The notes below the pieces were generated by a model that was not told the DNA's origin, searched no databases, and worked only from the letters and a program-made list of their open reading frames with translations. Source: Halieaceae bacterium (GTDB taxonomy: Bacteria; Pseudomonadota; Gammaproteobacteria; Pseudomonadales; Halieaceae). Taken from it: DNA of 38,347 nucleotides. The position numbers and the translations under genes were made by a program. Shown here in pieces: positions 17,464 to 27,529 of this stretch (its first letter is position 1; each line of letters starts with the position of its first letter). The DNA lies in NCBI GenBank assembly GCA_026710905.1, contig JAPOQD010000103.1, positions 1 to 38,347 on the forward strand, given 5' to 3'.

Positions 17464-18207
17464 ATGACCGAAATCTATACTGATGCTGAGTACCTTCGTG
17501 GCTATCCCAAAGGTATGGAACGGAATTTCTGGAACCTGTCGCGCAATGCACTGGTGATGGATCTGCTCAGACCGCTGAGCGGCGAGCGTGACCTGGTGAT
17601 GGATGTCGGCTGCGGAGCCGGTTTCTTCGTTGCTTACGGCAGGGATTGCGGCTTCAATATTCGCGGAGTGGAACTGGGCAATCCGGTGATTGAGCCCGAC
17701 CTGAAGAAGGCTATCGATACCAATACCGATGTTTTCGAGTTGGACGCAAAGGTCAAGGCGCAAATCCGGGTGGTGCTGTTGCTGGATGTGATCGAGCACA
17801 TCGACCAACGCAAGCAGTTTCTGCTGCGTTTGTATCAGGAACTTCCCAACTGCGAGTATCTGCTACTGACAGTGCCCGCCAGGGCGGAAATGTGGTCAAA
17901 CTACGATGAATACTGGGGGCATCACCTGCGGTTCGACCGCCCCCAATTGGCTGCGGAGTTGTCGGCCGGCGGCTACCGTGTAATTGAATCCAGCTATTGC
18001 TTTCACTGGCTGTATCTTGCGGCGATGTTGTTGAAGCTGCTGCGGATAAAGCGGAAAGTCGAAGCCGCCGCGCCCGCTCGAAATCCCCTCGTCTTGTCTG
18101 CTCATTGGTCGCTCGGTTGGTTGACAAGGCTGGAATCAAAAATCATCCCCGGCTTTGTCGCCGGATCGTCAATTATCTGTGTTGCCGTTCGTACCAGCGG
18201 TAAATAA
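17464..18207 (+). CDS. Class I SAM-dependent methyltransferase
   Basis: The protein has 247 residues. Motif I is VMDVGCGAGFFV (about 45-56), with GVELGN carrying the ribose-binding glutamate and LLLDVIEHID as post-motif. A good ribosome-binding site (GGGAAGAG) precedes the ATG. A hydrophobic segment near residues 180-195 and a second near the C-terminus suggest membrane association, as in the methyltransferase at 1087-1842, which it also resembles in length and in the TVPA segment. It stands 141 bases after the previous gene. The target is probably a lipid-linked sugar or lipid, by inference from neighbours. Confidence 0.83.
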   Translation: MTEIYTDAEYLRGYPKGMERNFWNLSRNALVMDLLRPLSGERDLVMDVGCGAGFFVAYGRDCGFNIRGVELGNPVIEPDLKKAIDTNTDVFELDAKVKAQIRVVLLLDVIEHIDQRKQFLLRLYQELPNCEYLLLTVPARAEMWSNYDEYWGHHLRFDRPQLAAELSAGGYRVIESSYCFHWLYLAAMLLKLLRIKRKVEAAAPARNPLVLSAHWSLGWLTRLESKIIPGFVAGSSIICVAVRTSGK

Positions 18208-18424
18208 ACCTTCCCTGGTAACTATGCAGACAAAATACAAATTCGACGATGATGCAGGCGTCATAAAATTGCCATGTATTGTGAACCTGGACTTAGCCTC
18301 GCCATTGTTTCCCGGACCAACCGGCAGCCAGGGTCAACCCCGGCGCCACGAGCCCGGATGGGGCACTACCCGCTGGGAAGATACCCGGGTCGTGGGATAG
18401 CACCGGCAGCAAAGAGAATGGTTC

Positions 18425-18928
18425 ATGCTCCCGAACTATAGCCACGCAGACGCCGTATTGTCTGAGGATGGAGTCCATCGTTACGCGTTGTCCAGGGAGT
18501 GGTCCAGCGGAACGGGGCTGTGCGGTTTCATCGGGCTGAACCCCTCAACCGCGGATGCTTGCAAGGATGACCCCACCATCCGCCGCTGTGTGGGATTCGC
18601 TCGCGACTGGGGATACGCCGGCATACGGGTGGTCAACCTGTTCTCCCGCCGCACCAAAAATCCCGCCTTGCTCAAGCTTGCAGACTATCCGCAGTGTATT
18701 GGCGGCGCACGGAATGAGCAGACGATCCGGGAGTGTGTCGATGCCTGCCGCATAGTTGTCGCGGCATGGGGCATTCATGGCGCCTACAGGAATCGGGCTG
18801 CGGAGGTTCTCGGCGCACTAAATGGTGCAGCGATATACCAACTGGGAATGACCCGGCAGGGCTACCCGCGACACCCGCTGTACCTGCCGCGAGGCGCCAC
18901 TGCCAAGCCATTGGTGGCACAGCAGTGA
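18425..18928 (+). CDS. DUF1643 domain protein
   Basis: The protein has 167 residues and matches the DUF1643 pattern from end to end: RYALSREW near the N-terminus, FIGLNPSTADACKDDPTIRR (about 35-54), FARDWGYAGIRVVNLFSRRT, then VAAWGIHG and a C-terminal GYPRHPLYLP. The function of this family is not established. It is soluble, has no membrane span and shows no link to glycan chemistry. Gaps of more than 200 bases on both sides separate it from the methyltransferases, so it may be an independent insertion into the block. Confidence 0.8.
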   Translation: MLPNYSHADAVLSEDGVHRYALSREWSSGTGLCGFIGLNPSTADACKDDPTIRRCVGFARDWGYAGIRVVNLFSRRTKNPALLKLADYPQCIGGARNEQTIRECVDACRIVVAAWGIHGAYRNRAAEVLGALNGAAIYQLGMTRQGYPRHPLYLPRGATAKPLVAQQ

Positions 18929-19187
18929 GTGGAGGGCAGCCTGTAGATTCGCCCGAGTTTTGGGGGTGCAACTCAGTGGTTTGAGCTCGGAGTATTCATA
19001 GCTGTCAACGATGTACAACAATCGCCCATTTATCACGGCAGAAAAATTCTGCGTATTGCGTTGGAACGGGACAGTCATTTCAGCGTAAACCAATGACCAA
19101 AGGCGTCAACGCCATGGATGAGTCCGTGGTATTCGCCGCTGCCGTGGCGTCCTGGAATTATGGTCTGGGTTTTTACCGGGTTACACT

Positions 19188-19871
19188 ATGCGAATGGTCG
19201 AGGCAAGCCCGGACAATCAACTCAGCGAAGAATATCAACTCAGGTTTGCCGGGAATGAAGACTATCGGCTGCGGGTCTGGCGCATTTTGTGTGAACGTTT
19301 CTTCAACCGCTATATTCAGCCGCAACAGGAGGTGCTGGACCTCGGCGCTGGCTGGGGTGAATTTATCAACCAAATTGTGGCGGCGAAAAAATATGCAATG
19401 GACCGCAATCCCGATACCGGAAATCATCTCGCTGCCGGCGTGCAGTTTTTCCACCAGGATTGCACCACCACCTGGCCGCTGAAAGAACATTCCCTGGATG
19501 TGGTCTTTACCAGTAATTTCCTCGAACATTTACCCGGCAAGCCCGCCATACAGCAAACCCTGGCCGAGGCCCGCCGCTGCCTCAAACCCGGTGGCCGCCT
19601 GCTTTGCCTGGGGCCGAACATTCGCTATGTCGGCGGGGCTTACTGGGATTTCTGGGATCATCATGTCCCGCTTACCGATGCTTCCCTGGCGGATATACTG
19701 CAGCTCAGTGGTTTTGAGATAGAGCAAAGCATAGCCCGTTTTTTGCCGTACTCCATGTCCACGGGAAGGCGGGCGCCTGTCTTCCTGGTCTCTGTCTATC
19801 TGCGGCTGCCGTTGTTGTGGCGGGTTTTCGGCAAGCAATTTCTGTTGGTGGCCAGGAGAGCCGGGGCTTGA
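19188..19871 (+). CDS. Class I SAM-dependent methyltransferase
   Basis: The protein has 227 residues. Motif I is VLDLGAGWGEFI at about 49-60, followed by YAMDRN, the DCTTTWPL segment, VVFTSNFLEHL as post-motif and CLKPGGRLLCLGPN as motif III, a typical Methyltransf_11 domain. ATG at 19188 and ATG at 19194 are both possible starts, and neither has a strong ribosome-binding site. It is followed after 55 bases by the epimerase and the FAD enzyme, and probably forms one unit with them. It is the fifth methyltransferase of the block. The substrate is not known. Confidence 0.84.
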   Translation: MRMVEASPDNQLSEEYQLRFAGNEDYRLRVWRILCERFFNRYIQPQQEVLDLGAGWGEFINQIVAAKKYAMDRNPDTGNHLAAGVQFFHQDCTTTWPLKEHSLDVVFTSNFLEHLPGKPAIQQTLAEARRCLKPGGRLLCLGPNIRYVGGAYWDFWDHHVPLTDASLADILQLSGFEIEQSIARFLPYSMSTGRRAPVFLVSVYLRLPLLWRVFGKQFLLVARRAGA

Positions 19872-19926
19872 AACTCCTCCGGCCGGCAGCGTAGTTCTAC
19901 CGCATCATCTGCAGGGGCAAAGAGTT

Positions 19927-20868
19927 TTGCAAAGAAGGAGCAAAATCGTTATCACCGGTGGCGCCGGTCTGGTAGGCCAGAACCTGGCCATTTGGCTGAG
20001 TCAGGCTGGTTATCACCAGATCACTGTACTGGACAAGCATGCCCATAATCTTGACGTGCTGCGGCAGGTGCAGCCGCATCTCGATTGCCGGCTGGCTGAC
20101 CTGGCGGAGCCCGGCAACTGGCAGCAGGTAGTGAACCGGGCGGATGTGGTGATCACGCTGCATGCGCAAATCGGCTCACTCCGGGAACAGGATTTTCAGC
20201 GCAATAATGTGCGGGCCACCGCAAATGTGCTGGATGCCATGGCCTCACAGCGTGATCCCTATCTGTTGCATGTCAGCTCTTCGGTGATCGAGTCCATCGC
20301 CGAAGATGCGTACACCAGGACCAAGAAGCGGGGGGAAGACATGGTGCAGGGAAGCAGTTTCGACTGGTGTATCCTGCGCCCTACGCTGATGTTCGGCTGG
20401 TTTGATCGCAAGCATCTCGGCTGGCTGGCCCGTTTCATGCGAAAAACCCCGGTGTTTCCCATTCCCGGGAATGGCCGCTATATCCGGCAGCCCCTGTTTG
20501 CCGGCGATCTGTGCCAGATTATTTTGAGTTGCCTGAAGCAGCGCATCAGCGGCCAGGTCTTTGACATCACCGGTTTGGAGCGAGTGGCCTATGTGGATAT
20601 TATCCGCGCGATCCGGCGAGCCGTGGGCAGCCGCACCCTGTTGTTGCCGCTGCCCTATGCGGTGTTCCATGGCCTGCTGGAAATCTATGGCTGGTTTGAT
20701 CGTGATCCTCCCTTTACCAGGGAGCATCTGCGCGCCCTGGTCACCAATGAAACATTTGCCGTGATTGACTGGGAAGCCATTTTCGGCGTTACCAGCACCC
20801 CGTTTGAAGAGGCGGTCAACGAAGCCTTCTCTCACCCCCAATACAGCAAATACGCCCTGAAACTGTAG
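19927..20868 (+). CDS. NAD-dependent epimerase/dehydratase family protein (extended SDR)
   Basis: The protein has 313 residues. The glycine motif TGGAGLVG lies at residues 10-17, HVSSSV at about 115-120, and the catalytic YxxxK as Y129 and K133, so it should be an active NAD(P)-dependent enzyme acting on a nucleotide sugar or similar substrate. The middle segment PIPGNGRYIRQPLFAGDLCQ resembles the substrate-binding region of this family. The start is uncertain: no ATG fits, and TTG at 19927 with GGGG nine bases before it is the best candidate. Ten bases separate it from the next gene, so the two act together. The product cannot be named. Confidence 0.82.
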   Translation: MQRRSKIVITGGAGLVGQNLAIWLSQAGYHQITVLDKHAHNLDVLRQVQPHLDCRLADLAEPGNWQQVVNRADVVITLHAQIGSLREQDFQRNNVRATANVLDAMASQRDPYLLHVSSSVIESIAEDAYTRTKKRGEDMVQGSSFDWCILRPTLMFGWFDRKHLGWLARFMRKTPVFPIPGNGRYIRQPLFAGDLCQIILSCLKQRISGQVFDITGLERVAYVDIIRAIRRAVGSRTLLLPLPYAVFHGLLEIYGWFDRDPPFTREHLRALVTNETFAVIDWEAIFGVTSTPFEEAVNEAFSHPQYSKYALKL

Positions 20869-20878
20869 AGATGGAGTT

Positions 20879-22162
20879 ATGACTAGAACGGCCGTTATCG
20901 GCGCCGGTCCCATGGGTCTCGCTACAGCCCGCGAGCTGCTCAAGCAAGGTAACGAGGTGGTTGTTTTCGAGGCGGGGACTGAGCCCGGAGGGATGTCGGT
21001 CAGCATCGATTTTGCCGGTACGCGCATCGAGCGCTTCTACCATTACATCTGCAAGGGCGATCAGCCGATGTTTGATTTGCTGGAAGAACTCGGGCTGGCC
21101 GGCCACTTGCGCTGGAGCGAAACCAGCATGGGCTACTACCTCAATCAGCGTCTGTTGGACTGGGGCGACCCCTGGGCCTTGCTGCGTTTCCCCTACCTTG
21201 GCCCGATCGGTAAATTTCGCTACGGCCTGATGGCCTTTGTGTCCATGAAACGGCGCAACTGGCGCAGGCTGGAGAACCTTGATGCGGTTTCCTGGTTACA
21301 CGCCTGGCTGGGTAAGCACACGTATGATCTGCTGTGGAAACGCCTTTTCGAGTTGAAGTTCCATCAATTCACCGGGCAACTTTCCGCCGCCTGGATCTGG
21401 GCGCGTCTGCGGCGTATGGGGGAATCCAGGAAAAACCTTTTTCAGGAACAGTACGGCTACCTGGAGGGCGGCTCGGATACGCTGATCCAACGCCTGGTGG
21501 AAGTGATTCGGGAAATGGGTGGCGAAGTGCATCTGGGCTGCCCGGTCAGGGAAATTCTGCTCGAGGCAGGCCAGGTCAGGGGGGTTGTCACTGTGCAGGG
21601 CGAGGAACTTTTCGATGCGGTGATATCCACGGTACCGCTGCCCTATGTGCCCGGCATGTTGCCGTCACTGCCCGAACAGCAGTTGCAGGCTTACCGTTCC
21701 ATCAGGAACATCGCCTGTGTCTGTGTGATGTTCAAGTTGAAAAAACCCCTGAGCAAATATTTCTGGTTGAATGTTTCCGACCCGGACATGGATATCCCCG
21801 GCATCGTCGAATACACCAATTTGCGGCCCATGACTGAGCACATTATTTACGCACCCTACTACCTGCCCGCGGATCACCCGGCTTATTCAGACAGTGATGA
21901 AGTGTTTCTGGACAAGGTGCAGCGCTACCTCCAGCAGGTGAATCCGCAATTGACAGAAGCGGATATCATCGCCTCCACGGTGGGCAGATATCGATTCGCG
22001 CAACCGGTTTGCGAGCCGGGTTTCGAAGCCAGGCTGCCGCCTGTCAGAACCGGGGTGCGCGGATTGTTGATTGCCGATACTTCGCATTACTACCCGGAAG
22101 ATCGCTCAATCTCCGAAAGTGTCGCCCTGGGGAAAAAGCTGGCGGCAATGCTCGGCCACTGA
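20879..22162 (+). CDS. NAD(P)/FAD-dependent oxidoreductase (amine oxidase/protoporphyrinogen oxidase-like)
   Basis: The protein has 427 residues. The N-terminal FAD-binding motif VIGAGPMGLA with the ribose-binding glutamate in VVVFEAG (E31), followed by GGM, is typical of the flavin amine oxidase superfamily. A C-terminal FAD segment reads LLIADTSHYYPEDRSISES. Such proteins are often annotated as protoporphyrinogen oxidase-like, but when next to glycosyltransferases and epimerases they are probably sugar or lipid oxidoreductases, sometimes related to UDP-galactopyranose mutase. A GGAG ribosome-binding site precedes the ATG and the epimerase ends ten bases upstream. It is the last gene of the accessory block and faces uvrA. 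Confidence 0.82.
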   Translation: MTRTAVIGAGPMGLATARELLKQGNEVVVFEAGTEPGGMSVSIDFAGTRIERFYHYICKGDQPMFDLLEELGLAGHLRWSETSMGYYLNQRLLDWGDPWALLRFPYLGPIGKFRYGLMAFVSMKRRNWRRLENLDAVSWLHAWLGKHTYDLLWKRLFELKFHQFTGQLSAAWIWARLRRMGESRKNLFQEQYGYLEGGSDTLIQRLVEVIREMGGEVHLGCPVREILLEAGQVRGVVTVQGEELFDAVISTVPLPYVPGMLPSLPEQQLQAYRSIRNIACVCVMFKLKKPLSKYFWLNVSDPDMDIPGIVEYTNLRPMTEHIIYAPYYLPADHPAYSDSDEVFLDKVQRYLQQVNPQLTEADIIASTVGRYRFAQPVCEPGFEARLPPVRTGVRGLLIADTSHYYPEDRSISESVALGKKLAAMLGH

Positions 22163-22170
22163 GTAGCGCG

Positions 22171-22202
22171 GCCATGGGCGCGTGGGCAGCCATGAGCGCG
22201 TG
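22171..22202. repeat. Short direct repeat in the convergent spacer
   Basis: GCCATGGGCGCGTG at 22171-22184 is repeated with one change at 22189-22202, a period of 18 bases, between the oxidoreductase and uvrA stops. No hairpin with a T-run was seen in this spacer. Confidence 0.5.
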
Positions 22203-22207
22203 AATTG

Positions 22208-25060
<2,853 letters not shown>

Positions 25061-25087
25061 ACTGTGGCTTCGGAAAACAAACCGGCA

Positions 25088-25117
25088 ATTATATCCGAAG
25101 CCATTATGGGCAAGCAA
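25088..25117 (-). promoter_or_regulatory. Probable sigma-70 promoter of uvrA
   Basis: On the reverse strand TTGCTT (25112-25117) and a perfect TATAAT (25088-25093) are 18 bases apart, about 28 bases before the uvrA ATG. The mobile element's target duplication begins at 25117, the outermost base of the -35 box, so the promoter survived the insertion. Confidence 0.6.
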
Positions 25118-25147
25118 AATCATCGTAACTTCTCAATAACCCCGTGC

Positions 25148-25177
25148 GTAACCGTTCGGTATTGGCGTGATGACTGG
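25148..25177 (+). repeat. Dispersed repeat, copy 1
   Basis: This 30-base sequence starts GTAACCGTTCGGTATTGG directly after the left terminal repeat of the mobile element. It matches copy 3 at 36327-36356 (reverse strand) in 29 of 30 positions and copy 2 at 34415-34437 in 21 of 23 positions. Confidence 0.75.
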
Positions 25178-25203
25178 CCGAGGCCTGCGCCCTCGCGCCG
25201 TTG

Positions 25204-25223
25204 GGGTCGCACATGTGCGACCC
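25204..25223. repeat. Perfect 20-bp palindrome inside the mobile element
   Basis: The sequence GGGTCGCACATGTGCGACCC is a perfect palindrome located close to the midpoint of the 202-bp element. It could be a structural feature of the element or a protein-binding site. Confidence 0.7.
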
Positions 25224-25392
25224 GCTATCCACCAGCGCCTGAATGACCTTTGGCGGGCACAGGGCCTCTACGGTTGCGGGGAGTCGAGTAAAAAATGCTG
25301 CCTGCACGGGGTTATTGAGAAGTTACAAATCATCAAGCTGCCGCCTTCAGGTAAATAGAACGAAATTGGAGGCTTTTGGGCCGTTCTTGGTG

Positions 25393-25421
25393 TCGCAATT
25401 ACAAGTGGGGGTTGTTATAGT
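25393..25421 (+). promoter_or_regulatory. Possible ssb promoter
   Basis: TCGCAA (25393-25398) and TATAGT (25416-25421) are 17 bases apart and lie 29 bases before the ssb ATG. The -10 is good and the -35 is weak. It lies outside the inserted element. Confidence 0.42.
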
Positions 25422-25449
25422 TTTTACTGAATAAACAGAGGGCAATCCC

Positions 25450-25944
25450 ATGGCTCGAGGCATTAACAAAGTTATCCTGATCGGCAATCTGGGCAACGAC
25501 CCGGAGGTCCGCTATATGCCCTCGGGTGGAGCGGTCACCAATATTTCCGTGGCTACATCCGAGACCTGGAAAGACAAACAGACCGGGCAGCCGCAGGAAC
25601 GCACCGAGTGGCATCGGGTGGTGTTTTTCAATCGGCTGGCGGAAATTGCCGGTGAGTATCTTCGCAAAGGCTCCAAGGTCTACCTGGAAGGTTCCCTGCG
25701 TACCAATAAATGGCAGGATCAGTCCGGCGCCGACCGTTACTCAACCGAGATTATCGCCAGAGATATGCAGATGCTCGACAGCCGTGGCTCAGGCCAACCC
25801 GAGCAGCGCGCTGCCGCCCAGCCTGCCGGGCAGGCCGCCGCCCAACAACCGCCTCCCGCCGGGCAAGCACAGCCGGCTGCTGAGCAGGGCGATGGCAATG
25901 ATGCGGGCAGCCTGGAAAATTTCGACGACGACATTCCGTTCTGA
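25450..25944 (+). CDS. ssb: Single-stranded DNA-binding protein
   Basis: The protein has 164 residues. The N-terminal OB fold (about 1-110) begins [20 protein letters not shown] and contains [25 protein letters not shown], typical of bacterial SSB. A low-complexity linker rich in Ala, Gln and Pro follows, then the conserved acidic tail DDDIPF that binds repair and replication partners. It coats single-stranded DNA as a tetramer. AGAGGG precedes the ATG. It is divergent from uvrA with a 389-base spacer enlarged by a mobile element. Confidence 0.97.
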   Translation: MARGINKVILIGNLGNDPEVRYMPSGGAVTNISVATSETWKDKQTGQPQERTEWHRVVFFNRLAEIAGEYLRKGSKVYLEGSLRTNKWQDQSGADRYSTEIIARDMQMLDSRGSGQPEQRAAAQPAGQAAAQQPPPAGQAQPAAEQGDGNDAGSLENFDDDIPF

Positions 25945-26105
25945 ATCCGGCTAGCCACAATGTTGCACCAGCGCGCTCGAAAATTTCCCTTTCGCAGCTG
26001 TATATCAGCATCGAGCATGATTTTGGCTTGGGTACAGTTTGTAGGCGCCACGCTTGGCGCGTTCTGGCTTTGTGACTTGCCATCTCCGCGCCAGCTGATG
26101 CAACA

Positions 26106-26978
26106 TTGCGGCTTGTGCGTGTCCTGATCATTGGCTTCGATACCCCGGTCGGGCAGGCGTTGGGCCGGCTTTTTACCCAGAGAGAACGCGAATTTGTGGG
26201 GCTCAAGCGTTCCGATTGCCGCTGGAAACGAGAGCGCCAGGCGAAAAAGTCGTTACGCCGTTCCGCATGCGATATGGTTATCGATTTGCGTGTGCAGGCT
26301 GCCGCAGACGGCGGTGTGAAAGTACACGAATCGGATATCGAGCGCAGTCGCTGGCTGGCCCAATCCGCCCAGGGCAGCAGCATTCCTCTGATGGCACTGT
26401 CCTGCGCCCGGGTTTTCAGCGGTGAAGGCGGGCAGCCTTACCGGGAAGAAGACAGCCCGGATGTCGACACAAGCATTGCTGAACTGCTGGTCAACGCCGA
26501 GGCCGCGGTGCGGGAACATTGCGAGCGCCACTTCATTCTGAGGATGGGCCCGGTATTCGCCCCATCCGGCATCAACGTGGTCACCTATATGCTGCACCGA
26601 CTCGACGCCAACGAAGTCCTGTATCTGGACCGGGACAACCGGGGTTGCCCGGTGGCGGCCGAGGATGCCGCCTGGGTCATATCCGCAGTGGTTGATCAAT
26701 GCAGTTGCGGGGTGGAAGCCTGGGGCGACTATCATTATTGCAGTGCTGATATCACCAGTTGCTATGAGTTTGGTGAAGTGCTGTTGGCGGCCGCTTCCCA
26801 ATACCGGGATCTTCAAGATGATGTGGTGCGGGAGAAAACCGAATCCCTCGCCCTCAACCGGAAGCTGGATTGCAGCAAGATCCGCGACACCTTCGCCATC
26901 CGGCAACAGTTCTGGCGCAGCAGTGTGGCGGGGCATGTGAAACAGTATTATGCAGAAAGCGAGGCAGCCAAACCGTGA
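26106..26978 (+). CDS. RmlD-like sugar nucleotide-binding protein with degenerate active site
   Basis: The protein has 290 residues with the extended-SDR layout of dTDP-4-dehydrorhamnose reductase (RmlD): an N-terminal beta-alpha unit, the block LSCARVFSGEGGQPYREED where RmlD has STDYVFDG...PY.E.D, then FILRMGPVF. The glycine motif is incomplete (GFDTPVG), and the segment that should hold the catalytic YxxxK reads TSIAELLVNAE, with no Tyr-Lys pair. It may bind a nucleotide without catalysing reduction. The start is uncertain: TTG at 26106 or GTG at 26115, neither with a good ribosome-binding site. Its stop overlaps the moaB GTG by four bases, a surprising partner for a sugar-nucleotide protein. 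Confidence 0.75.
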   Translation: MRLVRVLIIGFDTPVGQALGRLFTQREREFVGLKRSDCRWKRERQAKKSLRRSACDMVIDLRVQAAADGGVKVHESDIERSRWLAQSAQGSSIPLMALSCARVFSGEGGQPYREEDSPDVDTSIAELLVNAEAAVREHCERHFILRMGPVFAPSGINVVTYMLHRLDANEVLYLDRDNRGCPVAAEDAAWVISAVVDQCSCGVEAWGDYHYCSADITSCYEFGEVLLAAASQYRDLQDDVVREKTESLALNRKLDCSKIRDTFAIRQQFWRSSVAGHVKQYYAESEAAKP

Positions 26979-27529
26979 AAAATGCGAAACACAGCGAACT
27001 GAATATAGCCGTTTTGACCGTATCGGACAGCCGTGGTGAGAAGCAGGACAGTTCCGGCCATTTCCTGGTGGAGGCGTTGCGGGACGCGGGACACAAGCTG
27101 GCGGATAAAGTGATCGTACGCGATGATATCTACCAGATTCGAGCGGTGGTTTCGCGCTGGATCGCCGAAGCCGATGTGGACGCCGTTCTGATCACCGGCG
27201 GAACCGGTTTTTCGGGCCGGGACAATACCCCGGAGGCGGTTACCCCACTGTTTGACAAGTTGATAGAAGGTTTCGGCGAAGTTTTCCGGGCGCTGTCTCA
27301 TGACGAAATCGGCTCTTCCACGGTGCAGTCGCGGGCCCTGGCAGGGCTGGCCAACAACACCGTGATTTTTTGCATGCCCGGCTCCACCGGCGCCTGCCGC
27401 ACTGCCTGGAATGGTTTGATTCGTGACCAGCTTGACGGTAGCCATCGTCCCTGCAACTTTGTCGGAGTACTTGGTACTCGCAAGGCCAGCGAAGTTCAGC
27501 CCGATGTCACGGCCGGCCCCGTTCCGTGA
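26975..27529 (+). CDS. moaB: Molybdenum cofactor biosynthesis protein B
   Basis: The protein has 184 residues from the GTG at 26975, which overlaps the previous stop as GTGA; a longer open frame upstream lies inside the preceding gene and has no family match. It aligns with E. coli MoaB along most of its length: IAVLTVSDSRGE, the molybdopterin-binding ITGGTGFSGRDNTPEAV, GFGEVFRALSHDEIGSST, MPGSTGACRTAWN and RPCNF. The family binds or adenylylates molybdopterin in molybdenum cofactor synthesis. Its own stop overlaps moeA by four bases. MogA is the nearest alternative, but the closeness to MoaB favours this call. Confidence 0.93.
   Translation: MKNAKHSELNIAVLTVSDSRGEKQDSSGHFLVEALRDAGHKLADKVIVRDDIYQIRAVVSRWIAEADVDAVLITGGTGFSGRDNTPEAVTPLFDKLIEGFGEVFRALSHDEIGSSTVQSRALAGLANNTVIFCMPGSTGACRTAWNGLIRDQLDGSHRPCNFVGVLGTRKASEVQPDVTAGPVP

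Larger units (their letters stand above)
25125..25326. mobile_element. Non-autonomous transposable element (MITE), IS66-like ends
   Basis: This 202-bp element has perfect 23-bp terminal inverted repeats (25125-25147 and 25304-25326) that begin GTAACTTCTC. It is flanked directly by an identical 8-bp duplication, AAATCATC, at 25117-25124 and 25327-25334. GTAA ends with 8-bp target duplications are known features of the IS66 family, so an IS66-type transposase probably moved it. There is no coding capacity. Near its centre is a 20-bp perfect palindrome, and a short dispersed repeat lies just inside the left end. It sits in the uvrA-ssb spacer without breaking either gene. Confidence 0.85.

Noticed and set aside
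18224..18400. 59-codon open frame starting MQTKYKF in the gap before the DUF1643 gene
   Set aside because: No ribosome-binding site, no recognisable family, and the second half reads like non-coding GC-rich sequence. It could be a small peptide gene, but nothing supports it.
18818..19093. 91-codon reverse-strand frame between DUF1643 and the methyltransferase
   Set aside because: It overlaps the DUF1643 coding region on the other strand, has no known domain, and cannot be told from chance.
25061..25449. LexA (SOS) box expected between uvrA and ssb
   Set aside because: No CTGT-N8-ACAG site was found. CTGAATAAACAG near 25427 has only six bases between half-sites and does not fit.
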